From: Flavobacteriales bacterium
Lineage (GTDB): Bacteria; Bacteroidota; Bacteroidia; Flavobacteriales_D; Sanyastnellaceae
Assembly (NCBI GenBank): GCA_947463065.1
Contig: CANHSF010000006.1
Coordinates: 1-39,757, forward strand
DNA: 39,757 nt
Reading direction: 5' to 3'
Shown: positions 9,153-19,156 of the stretch, in pieces
Layout of the letters: each line of letters opens with the position of its first letter
Numbering within the stretch: position 1 is the first letter of the stretch
Notes under the pieces: generated by a model
The model's database searches: none
Told to the model about the DNA's origin: nothing
What the model saw: only the letters and a program-made list of their open reading frames with translations
Program-made: the position numbers and the translations under genes

Positions 9153-9916
9153 TCGAGGTAAAAAACATATCAAAAAGTTTTGATGGCAACACGGTTTTGC
9201 ACGATGTCACCACAGAGTTTCTGCCCGGTAAAGTCAACTTTATCATCGGTCGAAGCGGCTCCAGAAAATCGGTGCTGACCAAGTGCATTGTTGGCTTGAA
9301 CGAGGTGGACAAAGGAGAAATCTTTTTCGATGGACGCAATTTTACTTCACTCAACAAATGGGACCGAAGGAGCATTCGGCAAGAGATGGGCATGTTGTTC
9401 CAAGGAGCTGCGCTCTTTGATAGCATGACGGTGGAGGAAAATGTGATGTATCCGCTGCGCATGTTTAGCAAAATGACCAAAGCTGAATTGCAGAAAAGGG
9501 TCGATGAATGCCTGGAGCGCGTCAACTTGTCGGGAAAAAACAAATTGTACCCCAGCGAGATCAGCGGAGGTATGCAAAAGCGAACGGGCATTGCTCGGGC
9601 CATTGCCATGAATCCCAAATACTTGTTTTGCGACGAGCCCAACAGCGGCCTCGATCCTCAAACGGCCATCGTTATTGATAATCTCATCAAGGAAATTACC
9701 GTCGACTACAACATCACTACCGTGGTGGTCAGCCACGATATGGCCAGTGTCATCGAAATCGGTGACCTGATCAACTTCATCTACCAAGGTAACCTCTGGT
9801 GGCGAGGAAATCCCGCCAGCATTCTCAATAGCGACAATAAGGAAGTCACCGAATTTGTTTTTCCATCTGCATTTATGCAAGAAATTCGCGATGCATTGCG
9901 CCAGGGGCATAAATGA
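9149..9916 (+). CDS. MlaF-like ABC transporter ATP-binding protein with atypical Walker A (GRSGSRKS)
   Basis: Overlaps the permease stop as TTGA (TTG start). Signature 'SEISGGMQKRTGIARA', Walker B 'YLFCDEPNSGLDP', H-loop 'VVVSHDM'. The P-loop reads IIGRSGSRKSVLTK. Confidence 0.92.
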   Translation: MIEVKNISKSFDGNTVLHDVTTEFLPGKVNFIIGRSGSRKSVLTKCIVGLNEVDKGEIFFDGRNFTSLNKWDRRSIRQEMGMLFQGAALFDSMTVEENVMYPLRMFSKMTKAELQKRVDECLERVNLSGKNKLYPSEISGGMQKRTGIARAIAMNPKYLFCDEPNSGLDPQTAIVIDNLIKEITVDYNITTVVVSHDMASVIEIGDLINFIYQGNLWWRGNPASILNSDNKEVTEFVFPSAFMQEIRDALRQGHK

Positions 9917-9973
9917 CACAATCTTAATTGCACGCTCGGGTGTTGAAATCTTAAAAAAGTCTTGATCAATGTC

Positions 9974-9997
9974 ACTGCCTTTTGAGGCAGTTTTGTT
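9974..9997 (+). terminator. Putative intrinsic terminator after the ABC transporter pair
   Basis: ACTGCC-TTTTGA-GGCAGT followed by TTTGTT. Confidence 0.5.
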
Positions 9998-10071
9998 GGT
10001 GCCCTAGGCAAGCCAAATCATTTGATGCGGCACGCCTCAGCCAACTCTACGATCATTAATTGGACTATACA

Positions 10072-13000
10072 ATGATACCAAGCCTTCGTGTTCTTATTCT
10101 TTTGGTCACTTCGTTTCTATTTGTGCATCACGTGCACGCTCAGTTGACCTTTACGCCCAGCAACAACTACATTCTCGACACCATTTGCCAGGGCCAGAGT
10201 ATTGATCATTGTTTCAACGTCACCAGCGCTGGAACTTCGCACAGCATCATCAACTTCGTCAACAACGACGGCACAATTGTGATCGCTCCAGTGTCCAATC
10301 CTTTTCAACGATGCTTCAGATATACAGCGCCTTTTGGATTTACTGGCGCCGATGCAGTGACCTTCACGTTGCAGAATAACTTGGGGCAAACGGGCACCTG
10401 CACCGTTACGATTTTCGTTGCCAACCCCAGCACACCTATTAATGCAGGGCCTGATCAACAACTCTGCGCCCCCACTTCTTCGTCCATTATGTCCACCACA
10501 TTGACCGCGATCGCTCCTGATCCGTTGGCCGATGGGTATTGGACCAAACTCACCGGTCCGGGTGTGATTTCAGGTGGATTTGATTCGCCAGCCATCGCAG
10601 GAGTGGACGATGATGGCGGTCCCACTGTGACCATCACGGGGCTTACCTTGGGGCAACACATTTACATCTACCGACAGCGTTATCCATGTGCCAATAATCT
10701 TGATTTGGTCACCATCAATGTCTACAACGGCAGTCCGCCGGTTGCCGATGCCAATATTTGTTTCCCGTCGCCACTCAACCACGCCGAAGACACAATCACG
10801 CTATGCGGCAGCAATTCGTACACCCTATGCGCCAACAATCCCGGTACGGCTGCTACGGGAACGTGGACCATTTTCTGCGGTTCGGGCAGCATTGCCAATA
10901 TCAACAATGCCTCGGCTACGATCAATAACTTGGGTATCGGTTGCAACTGCTTGGAATGGAATATTGGCAATGGTCCGTGTCCGGGTGGTGAAACCAAAGA
11001 CACCTTGACCATTTGCACTTATCCCACTGTTCAACCTGCTGTTTTGGGTGCCGATCTTGTGCGCTGTCTGGGTTCGTTTGCCAATGTAACGCTCTCCGGG
11101 AATACCCCGTCGGGTGCCAATACGGGTTTGTGGACATATGTGAGTGGTCCAGTTCCCATCAATATTGTGTCGCCCAACGCGGCAAATACGGTGACTACGG
11201 GATACACCGTGCCCGGGGTGTATTGCTTCAATTGGACCATTACCAGCGGACCGTGTGGAAGCAGTACCGATCAAATTTGTGTCTTGGTGCATGATCCCAA
11301 TACCCCCATTAATGCGGGACCGGATCAGACCATTTGTTTGCCGAGCAACGCCACCACAATGGCTGCCACTCCCTTGACTGGACCGGCCACCGGCACCTGG
11401 ACTGTCGTGCCTGGATTCGGCACAGGTTCTTTTGGCAATGCCAATTCACCCACCACTACCGTGACCGGCTTAAGCACAGGCATCAACCGATTCCGTTGGA
11501 CCGTGAGCAACGGAAGTTGTGCCAACAACGGAGCGAGTGACTTGATGGATATCTTGGTATATCCCGCTGCCCAACCCACCCCCAATGCAGGGGTTGATCA
11601 GTATTTGTGTTTTACAGGAACGCCCATGTCAACTTCGGTAACGGGTACTGCGCCAATAGCCCCAGGTACTGGGCTATGGACCATTTCACCATCGGCACCC
11701 ATCACTCCTTCGCCGTCTGCCTCTACCATTTCGGTCAGTGGACTTACACCCGGCGAATACACCTTGACTTGGACATTGAACAATGGTTCGTGCAGCCCAA
11801 GTGTAAGCGATCAAATGAAAATTTTTGTGTACAACAATACCGTTACAACCACCAATGCTGGACTCGATGTGAATTTGTGTACGCCTACCAATAGCGCCAA
11901 TATGGCCGCAACTCCCGCAGTTACTCCAGCTATCGGCACTTGGTCTGTAGTGCAGGGCGGCGGAACGTTCATCAGTCCAAATAGCCCTACGTCTGAAGTT
12001 ATTGCCATTCCGGTCGGCATTAATCGTTACCGTTGGACCATCAACACCATAGCCAATGCATGCGGTAGTTACTTTGATGAAGTCGTGGTCAATGTATTCG
12101 ACAATACGGCTACCACGGCCAATGCTGGGCCAGATCAAGAGTTTTGTAATTCCGGTGGATCGGTCAATGCCGTCATGGGGGCCAATGCGCCTGTCTCTCC
12201 AGCTACTGGTTCATGGAGCGGCTCACCATCTGTGTTGCCCGCCAATAGCAATGTAGGCGCAGTATCAGGTCTTCCTGTGGGGACCAATGTGTATACTTGG
12301 ACCATCAACAACGGTGCATGCGGATCATCCAGTGACAACGTGTCGCTGTTGGTTTATGGCCCTGGACAAACTGCTGCCAATGCAGGTGCAGATCAAGAAT
12401 TGTGTAGCAATAACCCAACGGCGGTTTTATCGGCCAACGCATTGGTGAATCCTGCAACAGGTCTTTGGCAAATTGTAAGTGGCGGCGGAACGCTGACCAC
12501 CCCCAACGCATCAAGCACCACCCTCACCGGCATTCCGGTTGGAATTACCACGTTGACGTGGACCATTGATAATGGACCTTGCGTTACTCCATCTGTATTG
12601 GTGGATACGGTGCGTATATTTATGTATAGCGTTGCGCAAACGCCTGCCAATGCAGGTTTAGACATCAACGAGTGCAGTACATCGGGCACCATCGCACTCA
12701 ACGGCAATAGCATCATTTTCCCTGCTGTTGGAACATGGACGGTAACACCGGCTGGTCCTGTTTTCGTTAATGCAAACGACCCGCAAACGACGGTGAGCAA
12801 TCTTACCCCGGGCACAACCTATACATTTACATGGACCATTGATAACGGTAATTTGTGTGGAACAACCAGCGATCAGGTGGTGGTCAATTACTACAACAAT
12901 GCGCAGTCCATTGCAAATGCTGGTCCCGACCAAGAACTTTGTACGCCAACCGCATCGACTGTTTTGGCGGCCAATGTCCCCGATAGCCCAGCAACAGGGA

Positions 13001-16000
13001 TATGGTCTGTTATCAGCGGACCCAATTCGCCCGTTTTCGGCGATGTAATTTCTCCAACGTCATCTTTGAGTAATCTTATCGTCGGCACGTACATCTTGAG
13101 ATGGACCACCAACAATGGCCCTTGTAACCCATCCATTACATTTGATGAAGTGTCCATATTTGTGTTTCCAAATGGAGGCAACGTGGCCACTGCTGGTGCT
13201 GACCAAGAAGTGTGTGAGCCAGTGAGTTCGGTGACACTTACGGGCAATGTATTGATAGGACCAGCAACAGGCACATGGTCGCAAGTATCAGGACCCAATG
13301 CGGCATTGATCAATAATCCGAATTTGAATCAAGTCACAGCTTCGAGTTTGATTGTTGGCTGCTATGTTTTCCGCTGGACGGTAGACAACGGCTCTTGCGC
13401 GGGCGCCATTACTTCCGACGATGTTCAGATTTGTGTGTTCGATGATAGCAACTTGATAGCGAATGCAGGGCCAGATCAAACGCTTTGCACCCCTGCCACG
13501 AGTACGACCTTAGCAGGCAGCGCGGTAATTTCACCTGCAATAGGTACATGGACTTTGGTAAGCGGCCCAAATACTCCTGTGTTCAGCGTCAATCAAAACA
13601 ACACGGCCATCAGCAATCTTATCGTAGGGACATATGTCATGCGGTGGACGGTGGACAACGGCCCCTGCTTCAATGGGCTGACCACCGATGAAATGACCAT
13701 TGAGGTCTTTAATTCTGCGGCTGCTGTGGCCAATGCGGGTATCGATCAGGAGATCTGTTCGCCGAATTCGCAAGTGGTGATGTCGGCCAATGCTGCCGTC
13801 TCTCCTGCTGTTGGAACTTGGACCCCAGTAATTGGTTCGGGTTCCATCGATGCGGTGAATGCCCCCAATACCGCAATTACGAACATCTTTGTAGGAACGA
13901 GCTGTTTTCAATGGACCATCGACAATGGCGGTTGTGGCAGCGGAACAACCTTCGATCAAGTGTGTATCGATGCATTTGGCAATCAACCTCCGGCCGATGC
14001 AGGCGTGGATCAAGATCTGTGCACGCCGCAATCAACAACGGCGTTGGAAGGAAATGCATTAATCGCTCCCGCTACTGGGCAGTGGACACAGATTTCTGGT
14101 CCGAATACCGTGACCTTTGCCAACGATGCAGACCCCTTGACCGATGTTTCTGGACTCACCAATGTGGGTTGTTATGTTTTTGAATGGACTATTTCCAACG
14201 GGGTGTGCGCCGATCCTATCACACGCGACACTGTTCAGGTTTGTGTGTTCAACAGCGGTTTTGACCCCGCTGACGCGGGTCTTGACCAAGAATTGTGCTC
14301 GCCTACTTCGACTACCGTTTTTGCCGCAACTGCCGCTGAGCCTCCTGGCCAAGGAACATGGACCGCCGATCCTGCAAACCCTTCCATAGCTACTATTGCC
14401 AACATCAATGATCCCAATAGCGCTGTTTCCAATCTCTCGGTTGGGGTATATACCTTTTATTGGGCTTTGAATTACGCTGCATGCGGTAGCGAAGATGACG
14501 CCGTTACCATTACGGTTTACAACAGCAATCAAACGGCTGCTGATGCTGGTGATGATGTGAGCCTATGCACACCTACGAGTTCGCAGGTTCTCGCGGCCAA
14601 TGCAATTCTACCTCCCGCCATAGGCACGTGGTCTACTCCCAATGGCGGTGTAGCATTCATCGATGCCAACGATCCCAATACAACGGTATTCAACCTCATT
14701 CAAGGCGTTGACACACTCATTTGGACCATTGATAACGGCTCTTGTTTGAGCCCCGAATTGTCGGTGGATACCATGTTGATTTTCCTCAATGATGTCAATC
14801 AACCTCTTGCCGATGCTGCACTCGATCAAGATTTTTGTACACCAACATCCACAGCGGTTTTGTTAGGCAGTGCGGTGATTTACCCCGGAACTGGTGTTTG
14901 GACATCAGTGGGTTCGGCTACTGTGGATAATCCCAATAGCAACACAACGGGTGTGAGCAATTTGGTGGTTGGTACAAATACGTTCTGCTATGAAGTGGAG
15001 AATGGAGCTTGTGTGCCGCCTTCGTCGCAAGATTGCGTTGATATCTTCATCAACGATGCCGATCAACTGCCTGCCAATGCAGGTCCCGATCAAGAGTTGT
15101 GCAGTAATCTTACAGATTGCGCAACGCTTGCAGGAAATGGTTTAATCTTTCCCGCAGTTGGCACTTGGACTGTGCTTGGCGGTCCGTCGCCATTGACATT
15201 TGCCAATGCCAATGATCCCACCACACAAGTCTGTGGATTGATGCCAGGAGTATATACTTTGGAATGGTGCATTGACAATGGATCGTGCGGTCCCATCACC
15301 TGCGATCAAATGACCATTACGGTATTTGACGATAGCGCTGAGCCCTCATCGGTGGGCGCAGACATTGAATTGTGTTCGCCCACATCCTCTCAAGTCATGA
15401 ATGCCAATGCGGTGCCGCTTCCCGGTTTTGGAGTATGGAGCGTAGTCAGCGGTGCGGGTGTTATATCTGCCGACGATGTGGATAATCCAGAGGCCTTGAT
15501 TACCGATATTCCAATCGGGATCAACGCATTTAGCTGGTGCATTTCCAACGGTGTATGTCCCGATGCCAACTCGTGCGACACACTGCTGGTGACCATTTAC
15601 GATGAAAATGCATTGCCCGCTGATGCCGGTGATGATCAGGATTGGTGCGAACCCACCTCGTGCGTAACAATGACGGCTGCTGTACCTACTTATCCAGCCG
15701 TTGGTACTTGGACAAGCCTCTCGGTGGGACCAACTGTTTCTGACCCGAATGATCCTTCGGCTGAAATGTGCAACCTGGGTGTTGGGGAATACTATTTCCT
15801 TTGGTCAGTGTACAATGGTCCATGCGACAACAGTGTCACCACTGATTTGGTGCGCATTCGAATTTTTGAAGAGAATCAACCTGCGGCCGATGCCGGTCCG
15901 GATTTCAATATTTGCACGCCGCAGTCGGTGGTAGATATGGTGGCAAACAGCCCCATTTTCCCAGCTACAGCTTCTTGGAATGCTTTGCCGGGAGGCAACG

Positions 16001-19000
16001 GAAACATTGCCGGTATTTCCAATCCCAATGCACAGATTACAGGTCTGTTGCCCGGCGAAAGTTGTTTTGTCTGGACCATCGACAATGGTCCATGCCTTCC
16101 ATCTATCACGTCGGATGAGGTGTGCATTCATGTGTTTGATGCGAATTTGCCTGAGGCCAATGCAGGAGAAGATATTTTCTTGTGCGCACCTGCAGGTGGT
16201 GCTTTCCTCAATGGATTTTTGACAGGTTCTGACTTGGGCGATGATCTGGCAACGGGTTTGTGGGAACAGGTCAGTGGCCCCAATACGGCGGTAATTTTGA
16301 GTCCTACCGAGAGCAACACGGTGTTGAATGGATTGACCATCGGAGATTATGTGTTTCGTTGGACCGTGGACAATGGAAGTTGTGGAACAACATCGGATGA
16401 GGTGGTGCTGCACGTCAACAATTCCAATGCGCCTCCTGCAGAAGCGGGCGAGGACGCTTACTATTGCACACCCGAGGATTGCCATGCGCTGAATGCCAAT
16501 GTTCCTGAGAACAATTCATTCGGCTATTGGAGCACATTGCCCGGAACGTCAGCATGTTTTACAGACATCAATAACCCAGGTTCGCAGGTGTGCTGCCTCA
16601 ATCCCGGTCAAACCATCTTCTTTTGGAATATCGACAACGGAGCGTGCGGACAAACCGTGGATGTGGTATCGGTCTTTATCTATTTTGAATTTAATCCCGA
16701 TGCCAATGCTGGTGTGGATCAAGAGATTTGTTTGCCGGCCACAGAGGTCACAATGAATGCCGAAGTGCCTCTGTTTCCTGCCCTTGGTGATTGGCAAGCC
16801 ATAGATGCTTGCGGCACCATTGGTGACTTGAATAGTCCAACATCGCTCATTTCCAATTTGTGTTTGGGAACGCATTGCTTTGTTTGGCGCGTTGACAATG
16901 GGCCATGCCCCAATGGAATCACCACCGATACCATGTGCGTGCGCGTATTTGATCCTTCTCCATCTGTTGATGCTGGCTTGGACTTGGATATCTGTACGCC
17001 GCAGAATTCGGTAGTGATGAACGCGAGCCAACCCAATGATCCCAATGTAGGAACATGGTATCTCATCAGTGGTGGAGGCACCATTGTGAACGCCAATGAT
17101 CCTGCTACTGAAATCACCGATCTCCCCGTGGGCATCAATTGCTTCCGCTGGGAGTACGACAATGGCCCGTGCGACATTGGTCTGCCTGCCGATGAATTGT
17201 GCATTGCGGTGTATCCCAATGATCATCCTGCGGCCGATGCAGGCGATGATGTCGAAATGTGCTTCCCCATCAACGATACTGTTCTAACAGCCAATACACC
17301 TATTGTTCCTGCTGTTGGATTCTGGACATTGATTCAGGGCAGTGGCACCATTGAGTCGGTCAACAACCCCACCACGGCTCTGACCGATATGGCGGTGGGC
17401 GACAATCTTTTGGTGTGGACCATTCTCAACGGCCCTTGCGAAAATGGCGTATTGACCGATACGGTCTTGGTGAAGGTGTTTCCCGAAAATCCACAAATTG
17501 CGAATGCCGGTTTGGATCAGTTCTTATGCACCCCGGAAAATCAAGTGTTGATGACTGCGACTGCACCAGTGGCACCGAGTTATGGTTTTTGGGAGGTGGT
17601 GTCTTTGGGCGGATTGCTCTTGGACTCGACCAATGCCACCGCGGAAGTCAGCTTCCTCGCTGTGGGCGAACACATTCTCCAGTGGCATGTGTACAATGGA
17701 CCATGTGATCCCGAAAGCGTTGACCCGATTACCATTTTGGTCAACGACAGCACGGCAGCACCCGCCGACGCCGGCCCGGATCAAATGCTGTGTGCACCGG
17801 ACAATGTGGTCACGATGGCTGCAAACGATCCCACATTCCCAGGATTTGGATATTGGACGCTGGGCAGTCACCCCGGCGATCCAGAAATTTTAACGGTGAA
17901 TAGTCCGACCTCGGAAATATTCGGATTGGAGATTGGAATTACAGAATTGATTTGGAATTTGGACAATGGAGCTTGTGGCATTACACAAGATACGGTGATC
18001 ATTATGGTCAACGATCCGCTTTCGCCTTTGGCCAGTGTGGACGAAGACCAGTTCTTGTGCGACATTCCAGCCAATGGATGTGTCGACCTGATTGGTTCGC
18101 AACCTTCCTTCCCCGCCTTTGGTTGGTGGGAACAAATTGCCGGTGACAATGTCGCCGATATTGCCGACACCTCTGCTTTTGGTACTTCGGCATGTGGACT
18201 TGCACTCAACGAATCGGCTTTTGTATGGAACGTTGCCAATGGCGCATGCAATGCTTTGTCTTCCGATACCATTTGGTTCTACATTTATGACAGTGCCATA
18301 GCAGGTGCCAATGCAGGCGCCGATACGGCTTTCTGTGGTGAGCAATCGATCTTCCAAACTTCAGGAAGTCAACTTACCGGAACGGTAACGGGATTGGCTT
18401 CGGGATTGTGGTTGCCCGTGGATGATGCGCCACCAATCGACAGCCAAGAGGATATGCCCGATGCCATTGTACTCAACTTGCCCGTGGGCGTGCATTGCTA
18501 TACGTGGAATGTAGACAATGGCGCATGCGGTGTCTCTTCCGATGAAATGTGCATCAGTATCTTCGATGATGGACTTGTACCTGCCAACGCGGGCCAAGAC
18601 ATGGATTTCTGCTCTTCGGATTTTGTGGAGTTTGCCCTCAATGGAACTCTGCCTGTCGCTCCGGCAACGAGCTCGTGGTCTGTGATCGAAGGACCTGCCG
18701 CTCTGCAGAATCCCAATCAATTTGATGCGACTGTATTGTCGCTGGGTGCGATTCAAACGGAGTTGGTGGATGTGATCAGCGTTTTACAATACACCGTGGA
18801 CAATGGCATTTGTGGCGTGACGTCGGATACGCTCTTGCTTGTGCTCAAGGATTGTGAGACGATTAAAGTCCCCGATGCCTTCTCGCCCAATGACGATGGC
18901 ACCAACGACGCGTTGGTGATTCCAAACATCGAATACTATCCACAGAATAGTATGAAGATTTTTAACCGTTGGGGCAATTTGGTGTACGAAGCAGCGCCGT

Positions 19001-19152
19001 ACAAAAATGAATGGCAGGGCGAATGCAATCAAACCGCCAGCTTGGGCGAGGAACTCCCAACCTCAACCTATTACTATATTCTTGATTTGGGTGAAACCAT
19101 GGAAGATGGACAGAAAATGGTGTTCAATGGATTTATTTACCTCAAACGATAA
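10072..19152 (+). CDS. Giant multi-module T9SS type B (gliding-motility-associated CTD) surface/secreted protein
   Basis: About 3,026 aa from ATG 10072 (the track uses TTG 10060). Signal peptide 'MIPSLRVLILLVTSFLFVHHVHAQ', an N-terminal Ig/cadherin-like domain 'FTGADAVTFTLQNN', about 31 tandem modules, and the C-terminal 'VPDAFSPNDDGTNDALVIPNIEYYPQNSMKIFNRWGNLVYEA..Y.NEWQG...TSTYYYILDLG......FNGFIYLKR', a type B CTD. Confidence 0.93.
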   Translation: MIPSLRVLILLVTSFLFVHHVHAQLTFTPSNNYILDTICQGQSIDHCFNVTSAGTSHSIINFVNNDGTIVIAPVSNPFQRCFRYTAPFGFTGADAVTFTLQNNLGQTGTCTVTIFVANPSTPINAGPDQQLCAPTSSSIMSTTLTAIAPDPLADGYWTKLTGPGVISGGFDSPAIAGVDDDGGPTVTITGLTLGQHIYIYRQRYPCANNLDLVTINVYNGSPPVADANICFPSPLNHAEDTITLCGSNSYTLCANNPGTAATGTWTIFCGSGSIANINNASATINNLGIGCNCLEWNIGNGPCPGGETKDTLTICTYPTVQPAVLGADLVRCLGSFANVTLSGNTPSGANTGLWTYVSGPVPINIVSPNAANTVTTGYTVPGVYCFNWTITSGPCGSSTDQICVLVHDPNTPINAGPDQTICLPSNATTMAATPLTGPATGTWTVVPGFGTGSFGNANSPTTTVTGLSTGINRFRWTVSNGSCANNGASDLMDILVYPAAQPTPNAGVDQYLCFTGTPMSTSVTGTAPIAPGTGLWTISPSAPITPSPSASTISVSGLTPGEYTLTWTLNNGSCSPSVSDQMKIFVYNNTVTTTNAGLDVNLCTPTNSANMAATPAVTPAIGTWSVVQGGGTFISPNSPTSEVIAIPVGINRYRWTINTIANACGSYFDEVVVNVFDNTATTANAGPDQEFCNSGGSVNAVMGANAPVSPATGSWSGSPSVLPANSNVGAVSGLPVGTNVYTWTINNGACGSSSDNVSLLVYGPGQTAANAGADQELCSNNPTAVLSANALVNPATGLWQIVSGGGTLTTPNASSTTLTGIPVGITTLTWTIDNGPCVTPSVLVDTVRIFMYSVAQTPANAGLDINECSTSGTIALNGNSIIFPAVGTWTVTPAGPVFVNANDPQTTVSNLTPGTTYTFTWTIDNGNLCGTTSDQVVVNYYNNAQSIANAGPDQELCTPTASTVLAANVPDSPATGIWSVISGPNSPVFGDVISPTSSLSNLIVGTYILRWTTNNGPCNPSITFDEVSIFVFPNGGNVATAGADQEVCEPVSSVTLTGNVLIGPATGTWSQVSGPNAALINNPNLNQVTASSLIVGCYVFRWTVDNGSCAGAITSDDVQICVFDDSNLIANAGPDQTLCTPATSTTLAGSAVISPAIGTWTLVSGPNTPVFSVNQNNTAISNLIVGTYVMRWTVDNGPCFNGLTTDEMTIEVFNSAAAVANAGIDQEICSPNSQVVMSANAAVSPAVGTWTPVIGSGSIDAVNAPNTAITNIFVGTSCFQWTIDNGGCGSGTTFDQVCIDAFGNQPPADAGVDQDLCTPQSTTALEGNALIAPATGQWTQISGPNTVTFANDADPLTDVSGLTNVGCYVFEWTISNGVCADPITRDTVQVCVFNSGFDPADAGLDQELCSPTSTTVFAATAAEPPGQGTWTADPANPSIATIANINDPNSAVSNLSVGVYTFYWALNYAACGSEDDAVTITVYNSNQTAADAGDDVSLCTPTSSQVLAANAILPPAIGTWSTPNGGVAFIDANDPNTTVFNLIQGVDTLIWTIDNGSCLSPELSVDTMLIFLNDVNQPLADAALDQDFCTPTSTAVLLGSAVIYPGTGVWTSVGSATVDNPNSNTTGVSNLVVGTNTFCYEVENGACVPPSSQDCVDIFINDADQLPANAGPDQELCSNLTDCATLAGNGLIFPAVGTWTVLGGPSPLTFANANDPTTQVCGLMPGVYTLEWCIDNGSCGPITCDQMTITVFDDSAEPSSVGADIELCSPTSSQVMNANAVPLPGFGVWSVVSGAGVISADDVDNPEALITDIPIGINAFSWCISNGVCPDANSCDTLLVTIYDENALPADAGDDQDWCEPTSCVTMTAAVPTYPAVGTWTSLSVGPTVSDPNDPSAEMCNLGVGEYYFLWSVYNGPCDNSVTTDLVRIRIFEENQPAADAGPDFNICTPQSVVDMVANSPIFPATASWNALPGGNGNIAGISNPNAQITGLLPGESCFVWTIDNGPCLPSITSDEVCIHVFDANLPEANAGEDIFLCAPAGGAFLNGFLTGSDLGDDLATGLWEQVSGPNTAVILSPTESNTVLNGLTIGDYVFRWTVDNGSCGTTSDEVVLHVNNSNAPPAEAGEDAYYCTPEDCHALNANVPENNSFGYWSTLPGTSACFTDINNPGSQVCCLNPGQTIFFWNIDNGACGQTVDVVSVFIYFEFNPDANAGVDQEICLPATEVTMNAEVPLFPALGDWQAIDACGTIGDLNSPTSLISNLCLGTHCFVWRVDNGPCPNGITTDTMCVRVFDPSPSVDAGLDLDICTPQNSVVMNASQPNDPNVGTWYLISGGGTIVNANDPATEITDLPVGINCFRWEYDNGPCDIGLPADELCIAVYPNDHPAADAGDDVEMCFPINDTVLTANTPIVPAVGFWTLIQGSGTIESVNNPTTALTDMAVGDNLLVWTILNGPCENGVLTDTVLVKVFPENPQIANAGLDQFLCTPENQVLMTATAPVAPSYGFWEVVSLGGLLLDSTNATAEVSFLAVGEHILQWHVYNGPCDPESVDPITILVNDSTAAPADAGPDQMLCAPDNVVTMAANDPTFPGFGYWTLGSHPGDPEILTVNSPTSEIFGLEIGITELIWNLDNGACGITQDTVIIMVNDPLSPLASVDEDQFLCDIPANGCVDLIGSQPSFPAFGWWEQIAGDNVADIADTSAFGTSACGLALNESAFVWNVANGACNALSSDTIWFYIYDSAIAGANAGADTAFCGEQSIFQTSGSQLTGTVTGLASGLWLPVDDAPPIDSQEDMPDAIVLNLPVGVHCYTWNVDNGACGVSSDEMCISIFDDGLVPANAGQDMDFCSSDFVEFALNGTLPVAPATSSWSVIEGPAALQNPNQFDATVLSLGAIQTELVDVISVLQYTVDNGICGVTSDTLLLVLKDCETIKVPDAFSPNDDGTNDALVIPNIEYYPQNSMKIFNRWGNLVYEAAPYKNEWQGECNQTASLGEELPTSTYYYILDLGETMEDGQKMVFNGFIYLKR
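10438..18852 (+). repeat. Array of ~31 protein-level tandem modules (~80-100 aa each) inside the giant CDS
   Basis: Recurring A(N/D)AGxDQxLC...(P)A(T/V)GTW...NPxxxxxxxL.xGxYxFxWTxDNGxC......D.V.IxVF. All modules counted have the 'xxC' after GxDQ and the NGxC cysteine. Diverged at DNA level. Confidence 0.9.
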
Positions 19153-19156
19153 TCAA

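Noticed and set aside
15805-16485. 226-aa and similar minus-strand ORFs inside the giant repeat gene
   Set aside because: They recur with the module period and are the reverse complement of the repeat, not independent genes.
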